From Streptomyces qinzhouensis (GTDB taxonomy: Bacteria > Actinomycetota > Actinomycetes > Streptomycetales > Streptomycetaceae), in NCBI RefSeq assembly GCF_007856155.1, contig NZ_CP042266.1:1860001-1924000 (forward strand): DNA of 64,000 bases. Reading direction: 5' to 3'. Position numbers and translations under genes: made by a program. Numbering within the stretch: position 1 is the first letter of the stretch; every line of letters starts with the position of its first letter. The notes under the pieces are model-generated. The model was given only the letters and a program-made list of their open reading frames with translations. It was not told the DNA's origin and made no database searches. This document shows positions 1-15,522 of this stretch, piece after piece.

Positions 1-144
1 GGCGTATCTGGACCGGGGCCAGGCGTAGCGCTCCGAGGCGGGGTGAACATTCGAGGACCGCCTTGCGTATGGAACGGCGTGCTTCTCCCTCTGCCGGGGC
101 CTGTATCCGACCCCGCCCCGGCATCGAAGCAGCAGAGGAGTTCC

Positions 145-1575
145 ATGCGACGCAACAGAAGGAAACGCTCCGGCCCGGTGACCCGCGTGGTCGTCGCGGT
201 GGCCGCCCTGGTGCTCGGCGGGGGCGGGGTGGTGCTCGTCGATGTCTACGCCTCCGCCGGCCAGGACGGACCGCGACGGCCCGGCGCCGGGCCGCCGGCG
301 GGCACGGCGGGGGCGGCTTCGACCATCGACTGTCCCGAGGTCGCCGACGGACTGCCGCGTGAGCTGCCCCCGGCGGCCCGCCCCGCGGTGGACCGGGAGC
401 TGGCCGCGATGGACAGCCGGATCACCGAGGCCTACCGGCAGTTCGCCGACCGCAGAGAACAGTTCGGGCAGGATCCCGAACTGGCGCGGCGCGAGCTGCT
501 CGGGCCGCTGCTGGAACAGCGGCGGGCCGGTATCCAGCGGATCGTCACCGCGGTGAACCGGGGCGGGCTGCTCTTCGAGGGGATGCGGAATCTCGCCCCG
601 TGCACCCTGCGCGCGGACGACGTGACCGCCGCCGACAGCCGCGGCACGGACGGGCGGCCCGGGAACGGGAACAGCAACGGGCAGGCGGGGAACGGGCCGG
701 TGCGTTCCGACTTCGTCGACATCCGTTCCGTACGGCCCAATGCGCAGCTGCCGCCGAATCGGCGAGGCGCCTCGCGGGGCGTCTTCACCACCGACTGCGG
801 GGTGAACGCGAACGGCCTGTTCAACTCCGACAATGTGATCGTCGCCCCGGGCGTCTCCAACGGCGCCCACCATATGCACGATTACATCGGCAACCAGGCC
901 AACGACGCCTTCGCGAGCGACCGTGACCTCGCCGCCGGGGCCACCAGCTGCCGCAACCGCGGTGACCGCTCCTCGTACTACTGGCCGGTGCTACGGCTCC
1001 AGAACGGCAGATCCGAGGCGGACGCCGACGCGGACGGCGGCGGCCGGGACAAGAACGTCGGTGAGATCCAGACGCCGTCGCAGGTGACGCTGGCCTTCAC
1101 CGGGAATCCGACCGGCCGGGTCACGGCCATGCCCCGGCTGCTCCGGATCATCACCGGCGATGCCAAGGCCTTCGTCAACGGCCCCGCCAACGCCAATGCC
1201 TCCTGGAGCTGTACCGGCTTCGAGAACCGGCAGCTGAAGGAGAAGTATCCGCTCTGTCCCCGCGGCAGCCGGGTGGTCCGCACCTTCCGCTTCCAGAGCT
1301 GCTGGGACGGCCGGAACACCGACAGCGCCAACCACCGTACGCATGTCGCCTTCACCGACCGCGACGGGCGCTGCCCGACGGGCTTCCGGCCCATTCCGCA
1401 GTTGGTGCAGCGGATCGTCTACAGCCTTCCGCCGGGGCCCGGCTTCGCCGTCGACTCCTTCCCCGAGCAACTGCACAAGCCGGTCACCGACCACGGCGAC
1501 TTCATCAATGTGTTCGACGAAGGGCTGATGCGGCGGATGGTCGCCTGTATCAACGAAGGCCGCCGCTGCCGCTGA
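145..1575 (+). CDS. Secreted DUF1996 domain protein
   Basis: 476-residue secreted protein. The start chosen is the ATG preceded by AGAGGAG; the longer in-frame extension to position 43 has no ribosome site. The N-terminus (RRNRRKRSG, then about 20 hydrophobic residues) is an export signal or N-terminal anchor. A charged, Gly/Asn-rich linker covers roughly residues 155-190. The C-terminal half carries the DUF1996 pattern: a cysteine in FTTDCGVNANG, the His pair in GAHHMHDYIGN, SYYWPVLR, and the late motifs SCWDG and HKPVTDHGDF. DUF1996 proteins occur in actinomycetes and fungi and have no assigned reaction; the conserved His/Asp/Cys suggest a metal-assisted extracellular enzyme, which is inference. 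A strong terminator follows the gene. Confidence 0.85.
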   Translation: MRRNRRKRSGPVTRVVVAVAALVLGGGGVVLVDVYASAGQDGPRRPGAGPPAGTAGAASTIDCPEVADGLPRELPPAARPAVDRELAAMDSRITEAYRQFADRREQFGQDPELARRELLGPLLEQRRAGIQRIVTAVNRGGLLFEGMRNLAPCTLRADDVTAADSRGTDGRPGNGNSNGQAGNGPVRSDFVDIRSVRPNAQLPPNRRGASRGVFTTDCGVNANGLFNSDNVIVAPGVSNGAHHMHDYIGNQANDAFASDRDLAAGATSCRNRGDRSSYYWPVLRLQNGRSEADADADGGGRDKNVGEIQTPSQVTLAFTGNPTGRVTAMPRLLRIITGDAKAFVNGPANANASWSCTGFENRQLKEKYPLCPRGSRVVRTFRFQSCWDGRNTDSANHRTHVAFTDRDGRCPTGFRPIPQLVQRIVYSLPPGPGFAVDSFPEQLHKPVTDHGDFINVFDEGLMRRMVACINEGRRCR

Positions 1576-1617
1576 GAAGTTGAGAAGTTGAGAAGTCGAG
1601 AAGGTGAGAAGTCGAGC
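1573..1617. repeat. 9-bp tandem repeat after the DUF1996 stop
   Basis: About five slightly diverged copies of a 9-bp unit (TGAGAAGTT/C) start at the stop codon itself and run into the terminator. The tract is purine-rich on the plus strand and unusual in this sequence. Confidence 0.75.
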
Positions 1618-1626
1618 TGTTGAGCC

Positions 1627-1662
1627 GCCGGGTCCGGCCCGCCCCACGGGGCCGGACCCGGC
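1627..1662. terminator. Bidirectional terminator hairpin
   Basis: A perfect 14-bp stem (1627-1640 with 1649-1662) and an 8-nt loop lie between two convergent genes, the DUF1996 gene and the lipoprotein gene. There is no U-tract, as is usual for Streptomyces terminators. Confidence 0.8.
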
Positions 1663-1671
1663 TTCCGCGCG

Positions 1672-2154
1672 TCAGCCCCGATGGCCTTCATGCCCCTCCC
1701 CCGGACTCGGCACAGCCGTCCCGGTGCCGTGGTCCGCGCCGTGCTCCAGGTCTCCGCCGAGCCGGGCGCGGAGGGCGGTGATCGTCTTCTCGCCGCCCGA
1801 GGCCACCCAGCGGCGGCCCACCAGATACGTACCGCCGTAGTCATTGGCGGCGTTGATCCACTCGCGCAGGCCGCGGTCGGTGGCGAAGGTGACCAGGACG
1901 TAGGTGCCGTCCGCGGTCGCGCACCGGCCCTGCCTCAGCTCCTGGGCACCCGCCCGGAGCTCGGGGACGCATCCGGCCCGGGCCGCGAGCTGTTCCAGCG
2001 TGCCCGTCGCCGTCGGCGGGGGCGGGGGCGTGCCACTCCCGCCACGCCCGTCACCGTCGTCACCCGGTCCGCATGCCACGAGCGGTCCGAGCAGCACAAC
2101 TGCCAGTGCGATCAGGGCCTTCGGGCCCGCGCCCGTCGTCTTCGGCGTCCGCAT
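1672..2154 (-). CDS. Putative lipoprotein, unknown function
   Basis: 160-residue protein with a lipoprotein signal peptide: a basic start, hydrophobic core ALIALAVVLLGP and lipobox LVAC with the lipidated Cys near residue 28. A Gly/Pro-rich low-complexity linker follows. The mature part has two Cys (AGCVPEL and QGRCATADG) that could form a disulfide, and a compact segment with YVLVTFATD and the motif GTYLVGRRWV. The tail is His/Glu-rich. I do not recognise a named family; similar small lipoproteins are common in Streptomyces. It is convergent with the DUF1996 gene and divergent from the GH89 gene. Confidence 0.75.
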   Translation of the reverse strand: MRTPKTTGAGPKALIALAVVLLGPLVACGPGDDGDGRGGSGTPPPPPTATGTLEQLAARAGCVPELRAGAQELRQGRCATADGTYVLVTFATDRGLREWINAANDYGGTYLVGRRWVASGGEKTITALRARLGGDLEHGADHGTGTAVPSPGEGHEGHRG

Positions 2155-2295
2155 CCGGTCATCGTGCCCCGCGGCGGCCCGTGCTGGGGGCCGAACGCCG
2201 GGTAACGTGCGCCCCGCACGGCACCGCTGTGACGTGAGTTACATCATTTCGCACTGATCTATGTGGATTCATAAGGATTCGCACGGAGGAGCCTG

Positions 2296-5200
2296 ATGTT
2301 CGAGCTGTCGAGACGTGCCGTTCTGGGCACCGCGGGGGCGATCGGCGCGGCGGCGGCCCTCGACGGCACGGCCGCCGTCGCCGCCCCCCGTAACGCGGCA
2401 ACGGCCGGAACACTCTCCGCGGCACCGACGGCGGACGCGGCCCGGGCCGCACTGCTGCGGCTGCTGCCCCGGCAGCACGCCGACCAGTTCCGGCTGACGC
2501 TCGTCGACGGGGCGGAGCGGTTCGCGGTGACCGGCGAAGCCGGCCGTATCGATGTACGGGGCACCTCGCCCGCGGTCCTCCTCACCGGCGTCCACTGGTA
2601 TCTGAAGTACGTGTGCCGGGCGCATATCTCGTGGTCGGGCAGCCGGGTCGAACTGCCGGACGTGCTGCCCGCGCCCGGCCCGGGCCTGGAGCGGTCCGCG
2701 ACCGTACCGCACCGGTTCGCCTACAACGACACCCACGACGGCTACACCGCCCCCTACGCCGACTGGGCCCGCTGGGAGCGGCTGATCGACGTCCTCGCGC
2801 TGCACGGCTGCAACGAGGTGCTGGTGACCCCGGGCCAGGAGGCCGTCTACCACCGGCTCCTGAAGGACTTCGGCTACTCCGACGCCGAGGCCCGCGGCTG
2901 GCTCCCGGCCCCCTCCCACCAGGCGTGGTGGCTGCTCCAGAACATGAGCGAGTACGGCGGCCCGCTCTCGCCCGCGCTGCTGGACGCCCGCGCCGCGCTG
3001 GGCCGGAAGATCACCTCCCGGCTGCGGGAGCTGGGCATGCGGCCGGTGCTGCCCGGCTACTTCGGTACGGTCCCCGACGGCTTCGCGGACCGCAATCCGG
3101 GCGCCCGGGTGGTCGCCCAGGGCGTCTGGAACGGGCTCCGCCGCCCCGACTGGCTGGACCCGCGCACCGCCGTCTTCCCCAAGGTGGCCGCCGCGTTCTA
3201 CCGCCATCAGACGGCGCTCTTCGGCGGTTGCGACCTGTTCAAGATGGACCTGCTGCACGAGGGCGGCAACGCCGGGAACGTACCGGTGCCGGACGCGGCG
3301 CGGGCCGTGGAGAAGGCGCTGCGGACCGCCCGCCCCAACGCGGTCTGGGTGATCCTCGGCTGGCAGTCCAACCCCCGCCGGGCGCTCGTCGACGCCGTCG
3401 ACAAACGCCGGATGCTGATCGTCGACGGGCTGTCCGATCTGGACACCACCAAGGACCGGGACGCCGAGTGGGGCGGCACACCGTACGCCTTCGGCACCAT
3501 CCCCAACTTCGGCGGCCGCTCCACCATCGGCGCCAACACCGACCGCTGGACGGACCGGTTCACCGATTGGCGCGACAAGCCGGGCAGCGCGCTCGTGGGC
3601 ACCGCGTACATGCCGGAGGCGGCCGAACGCGACCCGGCGGCCTTCGAGCTCTTCAGCGAGCTGGCGTGGCGGCGGGAGCGGATCGACCGGGCGGCCTGGT
3701 TCCGGGAGTACGCCCATATCCGCTACGGCTCCGACGACGCTTCGGCGGCGGCCGCTTTCGGCGCGCTCGCGGCCACCGCGTACAAGCTGACCAGCACGGA
3801 CGGCCGGCCCTACGATTCGCACTTTCTGCGCAGGCCATCGCTGACCGCGTCGATCGGAACCGCCTTCGACCCGGCCGGTTTCGACACCGCGTTCGCCGCG
3901 CTGCTGGCGGTGGACCCCGGGCTGCGGGACTCCGACACCTACCGGCACGATCTGACCGAACTGGCGCGGCAGGCGCTGGCGAACCGTTCGCGTACCCTCC
4001 AGTTCGCCTTGCGCGCGGCCCGCGCGAGCAAGGACGTGACGGCCTTCCGGGGGGTGTCCGCGCTCTGGCTGAAGCTGATGCGGCTCGCCGACACCATGGC
4101 CGGCTGCCACCGCTCGTTCCTCCTCGGGCCCTGGCTGGAGGATGCCAAGCGGCTGGCGACGAGCCCCGCCGAGGCGGTGGAGCTGGAGCGGACCGCCCGG
4201 GCACTGATCACCACCTGGGCCGGCCGCGCGGCCGCCGACGTCCTGTCCAACTACGCCAACCGCGATTGGAACGGGTTGATCGCCGATGTCCATGTTCCGC
4301 AGTGGGACGCGTATCTGACCGAGGTCGCGGCCGCGCTGGAGGCGGGCCGGTCGCCGAAGTCCTTCGACTGGTATCCGCAGGAGGAGGCGTGGACGAAGGA
4401 CCGCCGGGTCTATCCGTCGGCCCCGACCGGGGACCCCTACACCACGGCGCTCCGGGTCCGGGACACCCTGGCGGCCGCGCCGTACCAGGGCGTGACGGCG
4501 GTGACCCTGGACCCGCCCGCGTTCCGCCCCGGCGGCACGGGCACCCTGACCGCCACCTTCCGCAACCTCAGCGGACTGCGCGCCACCGGCCCGGTCGAAC
4601 TCAGCCTGACCGGGACCGAGCTGTCCCCGAAGGCCCCGGCCGGCCGCACCCTGCCGCGGGTGGCCGCGGGCGCGTCGGGCGCGGTGTCCTGGCAGGTCGG
4701 CGCGCCGGGTGACGCGCTGACGGAACCGCTGCGGGCGCTGCCGTACCGGCTGACCGCACGGTACGGGCCCGAGGGCGAGGCCCCGGTCTCCGTCGTCCAG
4801 ACCGGTGAGGTGCACATCGCGGCGCCGCTGCCCGCCGGCTGGCGGACGTACAGCAACAACGCCGCCGTCTTCGGCGGGCTCGGCGACCGCTATGCCGTCA
4901 ACGGCGCCGGGAACGACCTGTGGCGGGGCACCGCGCACTTCGGTACGGCCTACCGGGCGGGCGCCCTGCGGCCGGGCACGAGTGTGACGGTCCGCGTCGA
5001 CGCGCAGGCGAACACCGGGGGCTGGGCCCGGGCCGGGATCATCGCCCGCAACGGCCTCGACCGGCCGGGGGCGCCCGGTTTCGTCAATCTGGCGGTCACT
5101 CCGGCGCAGGGCGTGGCGCTGTCCTACGACTCCAACGGCGACGGCTCCCTCGACACCTACCGGCGGCTCACGGGCGTCAAGGCGCCGGTGCTGCTGAGGC

Positions 5201-5400
5201 TGGCCCGGGGGACGGGCGCGGCGAGCGGTTCGTACACGGGGGCGCTCTCCACGGACGCGGGCACGACCTGGCGCACGGTCGGCACGGTGACGGTGCCCGG
5301 GGCGGCGGACGCGCAGGACGTGGGCTTCTTCATGACGGCCATGAACGGCGGGAGCGGGGCGCGCGGGACGGTCCGGTTCAGCGGGTGGTCGGTGCGCTGA
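2296..5400 (+). CDS. Tat-exported alpha-N-acetylglucosaminidase (GH89/NAGLU family)
   Basis: 1034 residues, preceded by GGAGGAG. The N-terminus (SRRAVLGTAGAIGAAAAL) is a twin-arginine signal. Residues about 60-720 follow the NAGLU architecture: an N-terminal domain, a (beta/alpha)8 barrel with WARWERLIDVLALHGCNEVL, and an all-helical domain ending in the FDWYPQEEAW stretch. By alignment from memory to human NAGLU, Glu322 (LLHEGGN) and Glu441 (YMPEAAERD) are the two catalytic acids. Residues about 740-840 look like a NEW3/CARDB-type beta-sandwich and the last 190 residues like a jelly-roll. Known family members release terminal alpha-linked GlcNAc from glycans such as mucin or heparan-type chains. 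It stands alone, divergent from the lipoprotein gene, so a scavenging role is inferred. Confidence 0.9.
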   Translation: MFELSRRAVLGTAGAIGAAAALDGTAAVAAPRNAATAGTLSAAPTADAARAALLRLLPRQHADQFRLTLVDGAERFAVTGEAGRIDVRGTSPAVLLTGVHWYLKYVCRAHISWSGSRVELPDVLPAPGPGLERSATVPHRFAYNDTHDGYTAPYADWARWERLIDVLALHGCNEVLVTPGQEAVYHRLLKDFGYSDAEARGWLPAPSHQAWWLLQNMSEYGGPLSPALLDARAALGRKITSRLRELGMRPVLPGYFGTVPDGFADRNPGARVVAQGVWNGLRRPDWLDPRTAVFPKVAAAFYRHQTALFGGCDLFKMDLLHEGGNAGNVPVPDAARAVEKALRTARPNAVWVILGWQSNPRRALVDAVDKRRMLIVDGLSDLDTTKDRDAEWGGTPYAFGTIPNFGGRSTIGANTDRWTDRFTDWRDKPGSALVGTAYMPEAAERDPAAFELFSELAWRRERIDRAAWFREYAHIRYGSDDASAAAAFGALAATAYKLTSTDGRPYDSHFLRRPSLTASIGTAFDPAGFDTAFAALLAVDPGLRDSDTYRHDLTELARQALANRSRTLQFALRAARASKDVTAFRGVSALWLKLMRLADTMAGCHRSFLLGPWLEDAKRLATSPAEAVELERTARALITTWAGRAAADVLSNYANRDWNGLIADVHVPQWDAYLTEVAAALEAGRSPKSFDWYPQEEAWTKDRRVYPSAPTGDPYTTALRVRDTLAAAPYQGVTAVTLDPPAFRPGGTGTLTATFRNLSGLRATGPVELSLTGTELSPKAPAGRTLPRVAAGASGAVSWQVGAPGDALTEPLRALPYRLTARYGPEGEAPVSVVQTGEVHIAAPLPAGWRTYSNNAAVFGGLGDRYAVNGAGNDLWRGTAHFGTAYRAGALRPGTSVTVRVDAQANTGGWARAGIIARNGLDRPGAPGFVNLAVTPAQGVALSYDSNGDGSLDTYRRLTGVKAPVLLRLARGTGAASGSYTGALSTDAGTTWRTVGTVTVPGAADAQDVGFFMTAMNGGSGARGTVRFSGWSVR

Positions 5401-5472
5401 GAACGGTCGTTGGCCCGGGAAGGCCGCGCACGGAGAATGTCGGCGCACACCTCTGGTCAGCACCATTTACCC

Positions 5473-5486
5473 GTCAGTACATTGAC
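5473..5486. promoter_or_regulatory. Putative TetR operator over a leaderless promoter
   Basis: Perfect inverted repeat GTCA-N6-TGAC overlapping a TANNNT-type -10 (TACATT, 5478-5483) that lies 6 nt before the ATG at 5490. The gene therefore looks leaderless, with repression at the -10. The regulator is inferred to be the TetR protein encoded two genes downstream. Confidence 0.45.
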
Positions 5487-5489
5487 ATC

Positions 5490-6478
5490 ATGTCCAATAA
5501 CCGGCCCGGGCCCGTGAACCCGGAACCGGCGGAGTCCGTATGGTCCACCCGGGCGGCCGAGCGGTCCGGCCCGCCCGGCCGGGGCGAACGAGACGAGCGG
5601 GTCGAACTCCATGCCCGGGCCGTGTCGTTCGACTGGACCGACTCCCCCCTGCACTGGGTCCCCGGGGACCCCTTCACCTCCCACACCATCAATGTGCTGC
5701 ACCTGCTGCTCCCCGCCGGTGAGCGATGGTTCGTGCATGTCTACCGGCAGGTGCTGCCGCTGATCCGGGACGAGCGACTGCGCACGGACGTCATCGGGTT
5801 CATCGGGCAGGAGGCCGTGCACGCCCAGGCCCATGACGACGTCCTGCCCCATCTCAGGGAGCGGGGCCTCGACCCGACCCCGTACACCGCCCAGGTGGAC
5901 TGGATGTTCGAGAAGCTGCTCGGTGACCGGACCCTGCCGCCGGGACGGGCGCGCCGCTGGTGGCTGCTCGAACGCGTCGCGCTGATCGCCGCCATCGAGC
6001 ATCACACCGCCTTCCTCGGCGACTGGGTGCTCAACGCCGGCGAACTGGACCGGCGCGGCGCCGACCCGGTGATGCTCGACCTGCTGCGCTGGCACGGCGC
6101 CGAGGAGGTCGAGCACCGCTCGGTCGCCTTCGACCTGTTCCAGCACCTCGACGGCTCCTACCGGCGCCGGGCCCGGACCTGGGCCACCGCCTTCACGACC
6201 CTGGTCTTCCTCTGGCAGCGCGGCGCCCGCTTCTTCATGGCGAACGACCCGCTGCTGACCGGCGGCCGGGCGAGCCTCCGGCAGTTCCACCGCGCGGGGC
6301 GGGCGGGCACGCTCCCGGCGACCGGGGACCTGCTCCGCTCCGTCCCGCGCTATCTGAGCCCCTCCTACCACCCTTCGCGGGAGGGCAGTACGGCCCAGGC
6401 CGTCGCCTATCTCGCGGTGTCGCCCGGGGCGGGCGGCGCGTACCACCGGCGCCGGGGTACGGACGGGGGCGGCGCGCC

Positions 6479-6482
<4 letters not shown>
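5490..6482 (+). CDS. PF10118-family metal-dependent protein, probable di-iron enzyme
   Basis: 330 residues. The ATG at 5490 is chosen because the family similarity begins near residue 35 and a -10 box sits 6 nt upstream. The protein belongs to the group annotated as predicted metal-dependent hydrolases (PF10118/COG3687). Three Glu/His motifs are visible: GQEAVHAQAHD, AIEHHTAFLGD and GAEEVEHRSVAFD. This ferritin-like E-x-x-H pattern is what a carboxylate-bridged di-iron centre needs. It overlaps the next gene, a [2Fe-2S] reductase, by ATGA, so the two are translationally coupled. That pairing points to an oxygenase rather than a hydrolase; no substrate can be read from the sequence. Hydrophobic helices near residues 225-245 may associate with the membrane. 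Confidence 0.8.
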
Positions 6483-7663
<1,181 letters not shown>

Positions 7664-7708
7664 AACGGGTGAGCGGATGAACGAATGCCAGTGGGTACGC
7701 TGGTGGCC

Positions 7709-8419
7709 ATGACGACCGGGGTACGCCGCAGAATGGGCGTCGAGGAGCGCAGACAGCAGTTGATCGGCGTGGCGCTGGACCTCTTCAGCGCCCGCTCCCC
7801 CGACGAGGTGTCCATCGACGAGATCGCGGCGGCCGCCGGTATCTCCAGGCCCCTGGTCTACCACTACTTCCCCGGTAAGCAGAGCCTGTACGAGGCGGCG
7901 CTGCGCCGGGCGGCCGACGATCTGGCGCACCGCTTCCAGGAGCCGCCCGAAGGTCCGCTGGGGGCCCGGCTGCTGCGAGTGATGCGCCGGTACTTCGACT
8001 TCGTCGACGAGCACGGGCCGGGGTTCTCCGCGCTGATGCGCGGGGGTCCGGCGGCCGGTTCGACCACCACCAACGCGATGATCGACGAGGTGCGGCAGGC
8101 CGCGTACGAGCAGATCCTGGCCCATCTGCGGGTCGGCGAGCCGCCGGTGCGGCTGGCGCTGGTGATCCGCTCCTGGGTGTCGCTGGCCGAGTCCACGGCC
8201 CTCCAGTGGCTGGACGGGCGGCGGATTCCCCGTGCCGAGCTGGAGTTGCAGCTCGTCCACGATTTCGCGGCGCTGTGCGCGGTGAGCGCGGCGTACGACG
8301 ACGAGATGGCGGCGATCGTCGCCCGGATGCTGGCGGACGAGCCGGTTCAGGGGCCGATCACCGAACTCCTCGGCCGGTTGACGCGGCTGGCGCCGCCCGC
8401 CGTGCCACCGCCGAGGTAG
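7709..8419 (+). CDS. TetR/AcrR family transcriptional regulator
   Basis: 236 residues. The ATG at 7709 is chosen because a TACGCT -10 box (7696-7701) lies 7 nt upstream, making it probably leaderless. The N-terminal HTH is clear: RRQQLIGVALDLFSARSPDEVSI, then AAGISRPLVYHYFPGKQSLYEA, residues about 12-58. The remainder is a helical ligand-binding domain of unrecognised subtype. It begins about 45 bp after the reductase gene on the same strand, so it is the likely local regulator of the PF10118-reductase pair, perhaps through the GTCA-N6-TGAC element. That link is inference. Confidence 0.88.
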   Translation: MTTGVRRRMGVEERRQQLIGVALDLFSARSPDEVSIDEIAAAAGISRPLVYHYFPGKQSLYEAALRRAADDLAHRFQEPPEGPLGARLLRVMRRYFDFVDEHGPGFSALMRGGPAAGSTTTNAMIDEVRQAAYEQILAHLRVGEPPVRLALVIRSWVSLAESTALQWLDGRRIPRAELELQLVHDFAALCAVSAAYDDEMAAIVARMLADEPVQGPITELLGRLTRLAPPAVPPPR

Positions 8420-8433
8420 CCGGTGCGAAGCCG

Positions 8434-8464
8434 TGGCCCGGATCCCCGTGGGGGGTCCGGGCCA
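8434..8464. terminator. Bidirectional terminator hairpin
   Basis: A 14-bp stem (8434-8447 with 8451-8464, one G-U pair) and a 3-nt loop lie between the convergent TetR and amylopullulanase genes. Confidence 0.8.
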
Positions 8465-8493
8465 TGGTTTCGGGGCACCCGCCCCGTCGCTGA

Positions 8494-13857
<5,364 letters not shown>

Positions 13858-13945
13858 GTCTCATCTCCTCGGGTTGTGTCGGCGGCCGGGCCGCCGAGGC
13901 TCGTGCGCGCGCCGGAACCCGGTACTCAGACCCGTACCAAGGTTG

Positions 13946-13971
13946 CTGCAAGGTGTTGAGGGATCTTGCAG
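13946..13971. promoter_or_regulatory. MalR-type operator upstream of pulA
   Basis: Inverted boxes CTGCAAG (13946-13952) and CTTGCAG (13965-13971) separated by 12 bp. They lie downstream of the proposed pulA promoter (minus strand -35 TTGACC at 14026-14021, 18-bp spacer, -10 TAGCGT at 14002-13997). From memory, CTTGCAG-type repeats are the recognition element of the Streptomyces maltose repressor MalR. Confidence 0.7.
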
Positions 13972-14109
13972 TCAACTCCGGTTCGCACGGCGGCCGACGC
14001 TAGGAGATGGCTGGAACTGCGGTCAACCCCTTGAGCCTTGATCCCGTCTCCACCACGAAATCCGTAGGACACGAGGAGGTCACAACCTGGAAATCTGGCC
14101 GTTTTCTTT

Positions 14110-14149
14110 CTGCAAGACCTTTCGCAAGCTCTTGCAGGACTGTTAGCTT
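14110..14149 (+). promoter_or_regulatory. malE promoter with MalR-type operator
   Basis: Boxes CTGCAAG (14110-14116) and CTTGCAG (14131-14137) with a partial GCAAG copy between them. A TAGCTT -10 (14144-14149), with a weak TTCGCA -35 17 bp upstream, places the CTTGCAG box inside the promoter spacer, a position suited to repression. Confidence 0.65.
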
Positions 14150-14212
14150 CACGCCGCAGCAGCCCGGCCCGTTGAGTACTGGCGGGGCCTTGACCTCAAC
14201 GAGGAGTTCATG

Positions 14213-15514
14213 ATGCGCAAGGGCATGACGGCCGCCGCGATCGCGGGCGTACTGGCTCTGACGGCGACCGCCTGTGGCGGCGACGGCGGCGGGTCGGGCG
14301 ACAGCAGCGGCCGGAAGGCGGCGACGGACCCGCAGAGCGTCTCCGGTTCGATCACCTGGTGGGACACGTCGAACGAGGCCGAGGGGCCGACGTACGACAA
14401 GCTGGTCGCGGCCTTCCAGAAGGAGTACCCGAAGATCAAGGTGAACCGCACCTCGGTCTCCTTCGACCAGGCGGAGCAGAAGTTCAAGACCGCCGCCCAG
14501 AACGGCAAGGGCGCGCCCGATGTGATCCGTACCGATGTCGGCTGGTCGGCCGGGTTCGCCAATCTCGGCTACCTCCAGCCGCTGGACGGCACCCCCGCCC
14601 TCGACAACGCCGCCGACTTCCTGCCGGGGCCGATGTCCACGGCCAAGTGGAAGGACGAGACCGTCGGCGTCCCGCAGGTCACCGACACCCTCGCCCTCCT
14701 CTACAACAAGGAGGTCTTCGCCAAGGCCGGCATCACCAAGCCGCCGGCCACCTGGGACGAGTTCATCGCCACCGCGAAGACCATCAAGGCGAAGACCGGT
14801 GTCACCGGCACCCAGCTCAACCCCGAGGGCTACTTCTCGCTGCCGTTCCTCTACGGCGAGGGCGCCGACATGCTCGACGTCGACGGCAAGAAGATCACCG
14901 TGAACTCCGCGGGCGCCGTCAAGGGCATGGAGACCGCGCTGAAGCTGGCGGCGTCCGATGTGGCCCTCAAGCCCGCGTCCACCGACGGCTATGTCGCGGC
15001 CCAGACGTCCTTCAAGGACGGGAAGATCGCCATGGTGATCAACGGCCCGTGGTCGGTCTCCGACGACTACACCGGCAAGGCGTTCAAGAACAAGGACAAC
15101 CTCGGCATCGCGAATATCCCGGCCGGTCCCTCCGGGACGGCCGCGGCCCCGATCGGCGGCCACAACTACTCGGTCTACCGCGGCTCCAAGAACAAGGACG
15201 CGTCCTATCTGTTCGTGAAGTTCATGGCCTCCGCCCAGAGCCAGGAGCTGACCGCCAAGGAGATCAACACCCTGCCGACGCGGAAGTCCGCCTACACCGC
15301 GGCGGTCACGGCCGACCCGGCGAAGAAGGCGTTCCAGCAGGCGCTGTCCGTCGCGAAGTCGCGTCCGGTGATCCCGGGCGTCGGTGATCTCTTCGTCGCC
15401 TTCGACCAGCACTACGTGAAGGTCCTGCGCGGCGACGCCGCTCCGAAGGAGGGCCTGGACGCCCTCGCCAAGGAGTGGAACAGCAAGCTCCTCAAGGACT
15501 ACAGCATCGGCTGA
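14213..15514 (+). CDS. malE: Maltose/maltodextrin ABC transporter, substrate-binding lipoprotein
   Basis: 433 residues. The second of two adjacent ATGs is chosen because it is 6 nt from GAGGAG; the first would be only 3 nt away. Signal peptide with lipobox TATAC (lipidated Cys near residue 22), then a charged linker and a family-1 solute-binding fold: GSITWWDTSNEAEG, VPQVTDTLALLYNKEVF, MVINGPWSVSDDY and a late helical region ending in KEWNSKLLKDY. It captures maltodextrins outside the membrane for MalFG. No transport ATPase is encoded nearby; in Streptomyces the shared ATPase MsiK usually serves, so its absence is expected. Confidence 0.93.
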   Translation: MRKGMTAAAIAGVLALTATACGGDGGGSGDSSGRKAATDPQSVSGSITWWDTSNEAEGPTYDKLVAAFQKEYPKIKVNRTSVSFDQAEQKFKTAAQNGKGAPDVIRTDVGWSAGFANLGYLQPLDGTPALDNAADFLPGPMSTAKWKDETVGVPQVTDTLALLYNKEVFAKAGITKPPATWDEFIATAKTIKAKTGVTGTQLNPEGYFSLPFLYGEGADMLDVDGKKITVNSAGAVKGMETALKLAASDVALKPASTDGYVAAQTSFKDGKIAMVINGPWSVSDDYTGKAFKNKDNLGIANIPAGPSGTAAAPIGGHNYSVYRGSKNKDASYLFVKFMASAQSQELTAKEINTLPTRKSAYTAAVTADPAKKAFQQALSVAKSRPVIPGVGDLFVAFDQHYVKVLRGDAAPKEGLDALAKEWNSKLLKDYSIG

Positions 15515-15522
15515 CCGCCTGC

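Noticed and set aside
43..144. Upstream extension of the DUF1996 protein
   Set aside because: No ribosome site, and the export signal starts naturally at 145 behind AGAGGAG.
2253..2268. DasR-like site (ACTGATCTA...) before the GH89 gene
   Set aside because: Only the left half resembles the recalled dre consensus; the right half does not match, so palindromic symmetry is lost.
2269..5466. Long open frame opposite the GH89 gene
   Set aside because: Its product is Arg/Pro/Gly-rich with no domain; it is an antisense shadow of a well-recognised GH89 protein caused by high GC.
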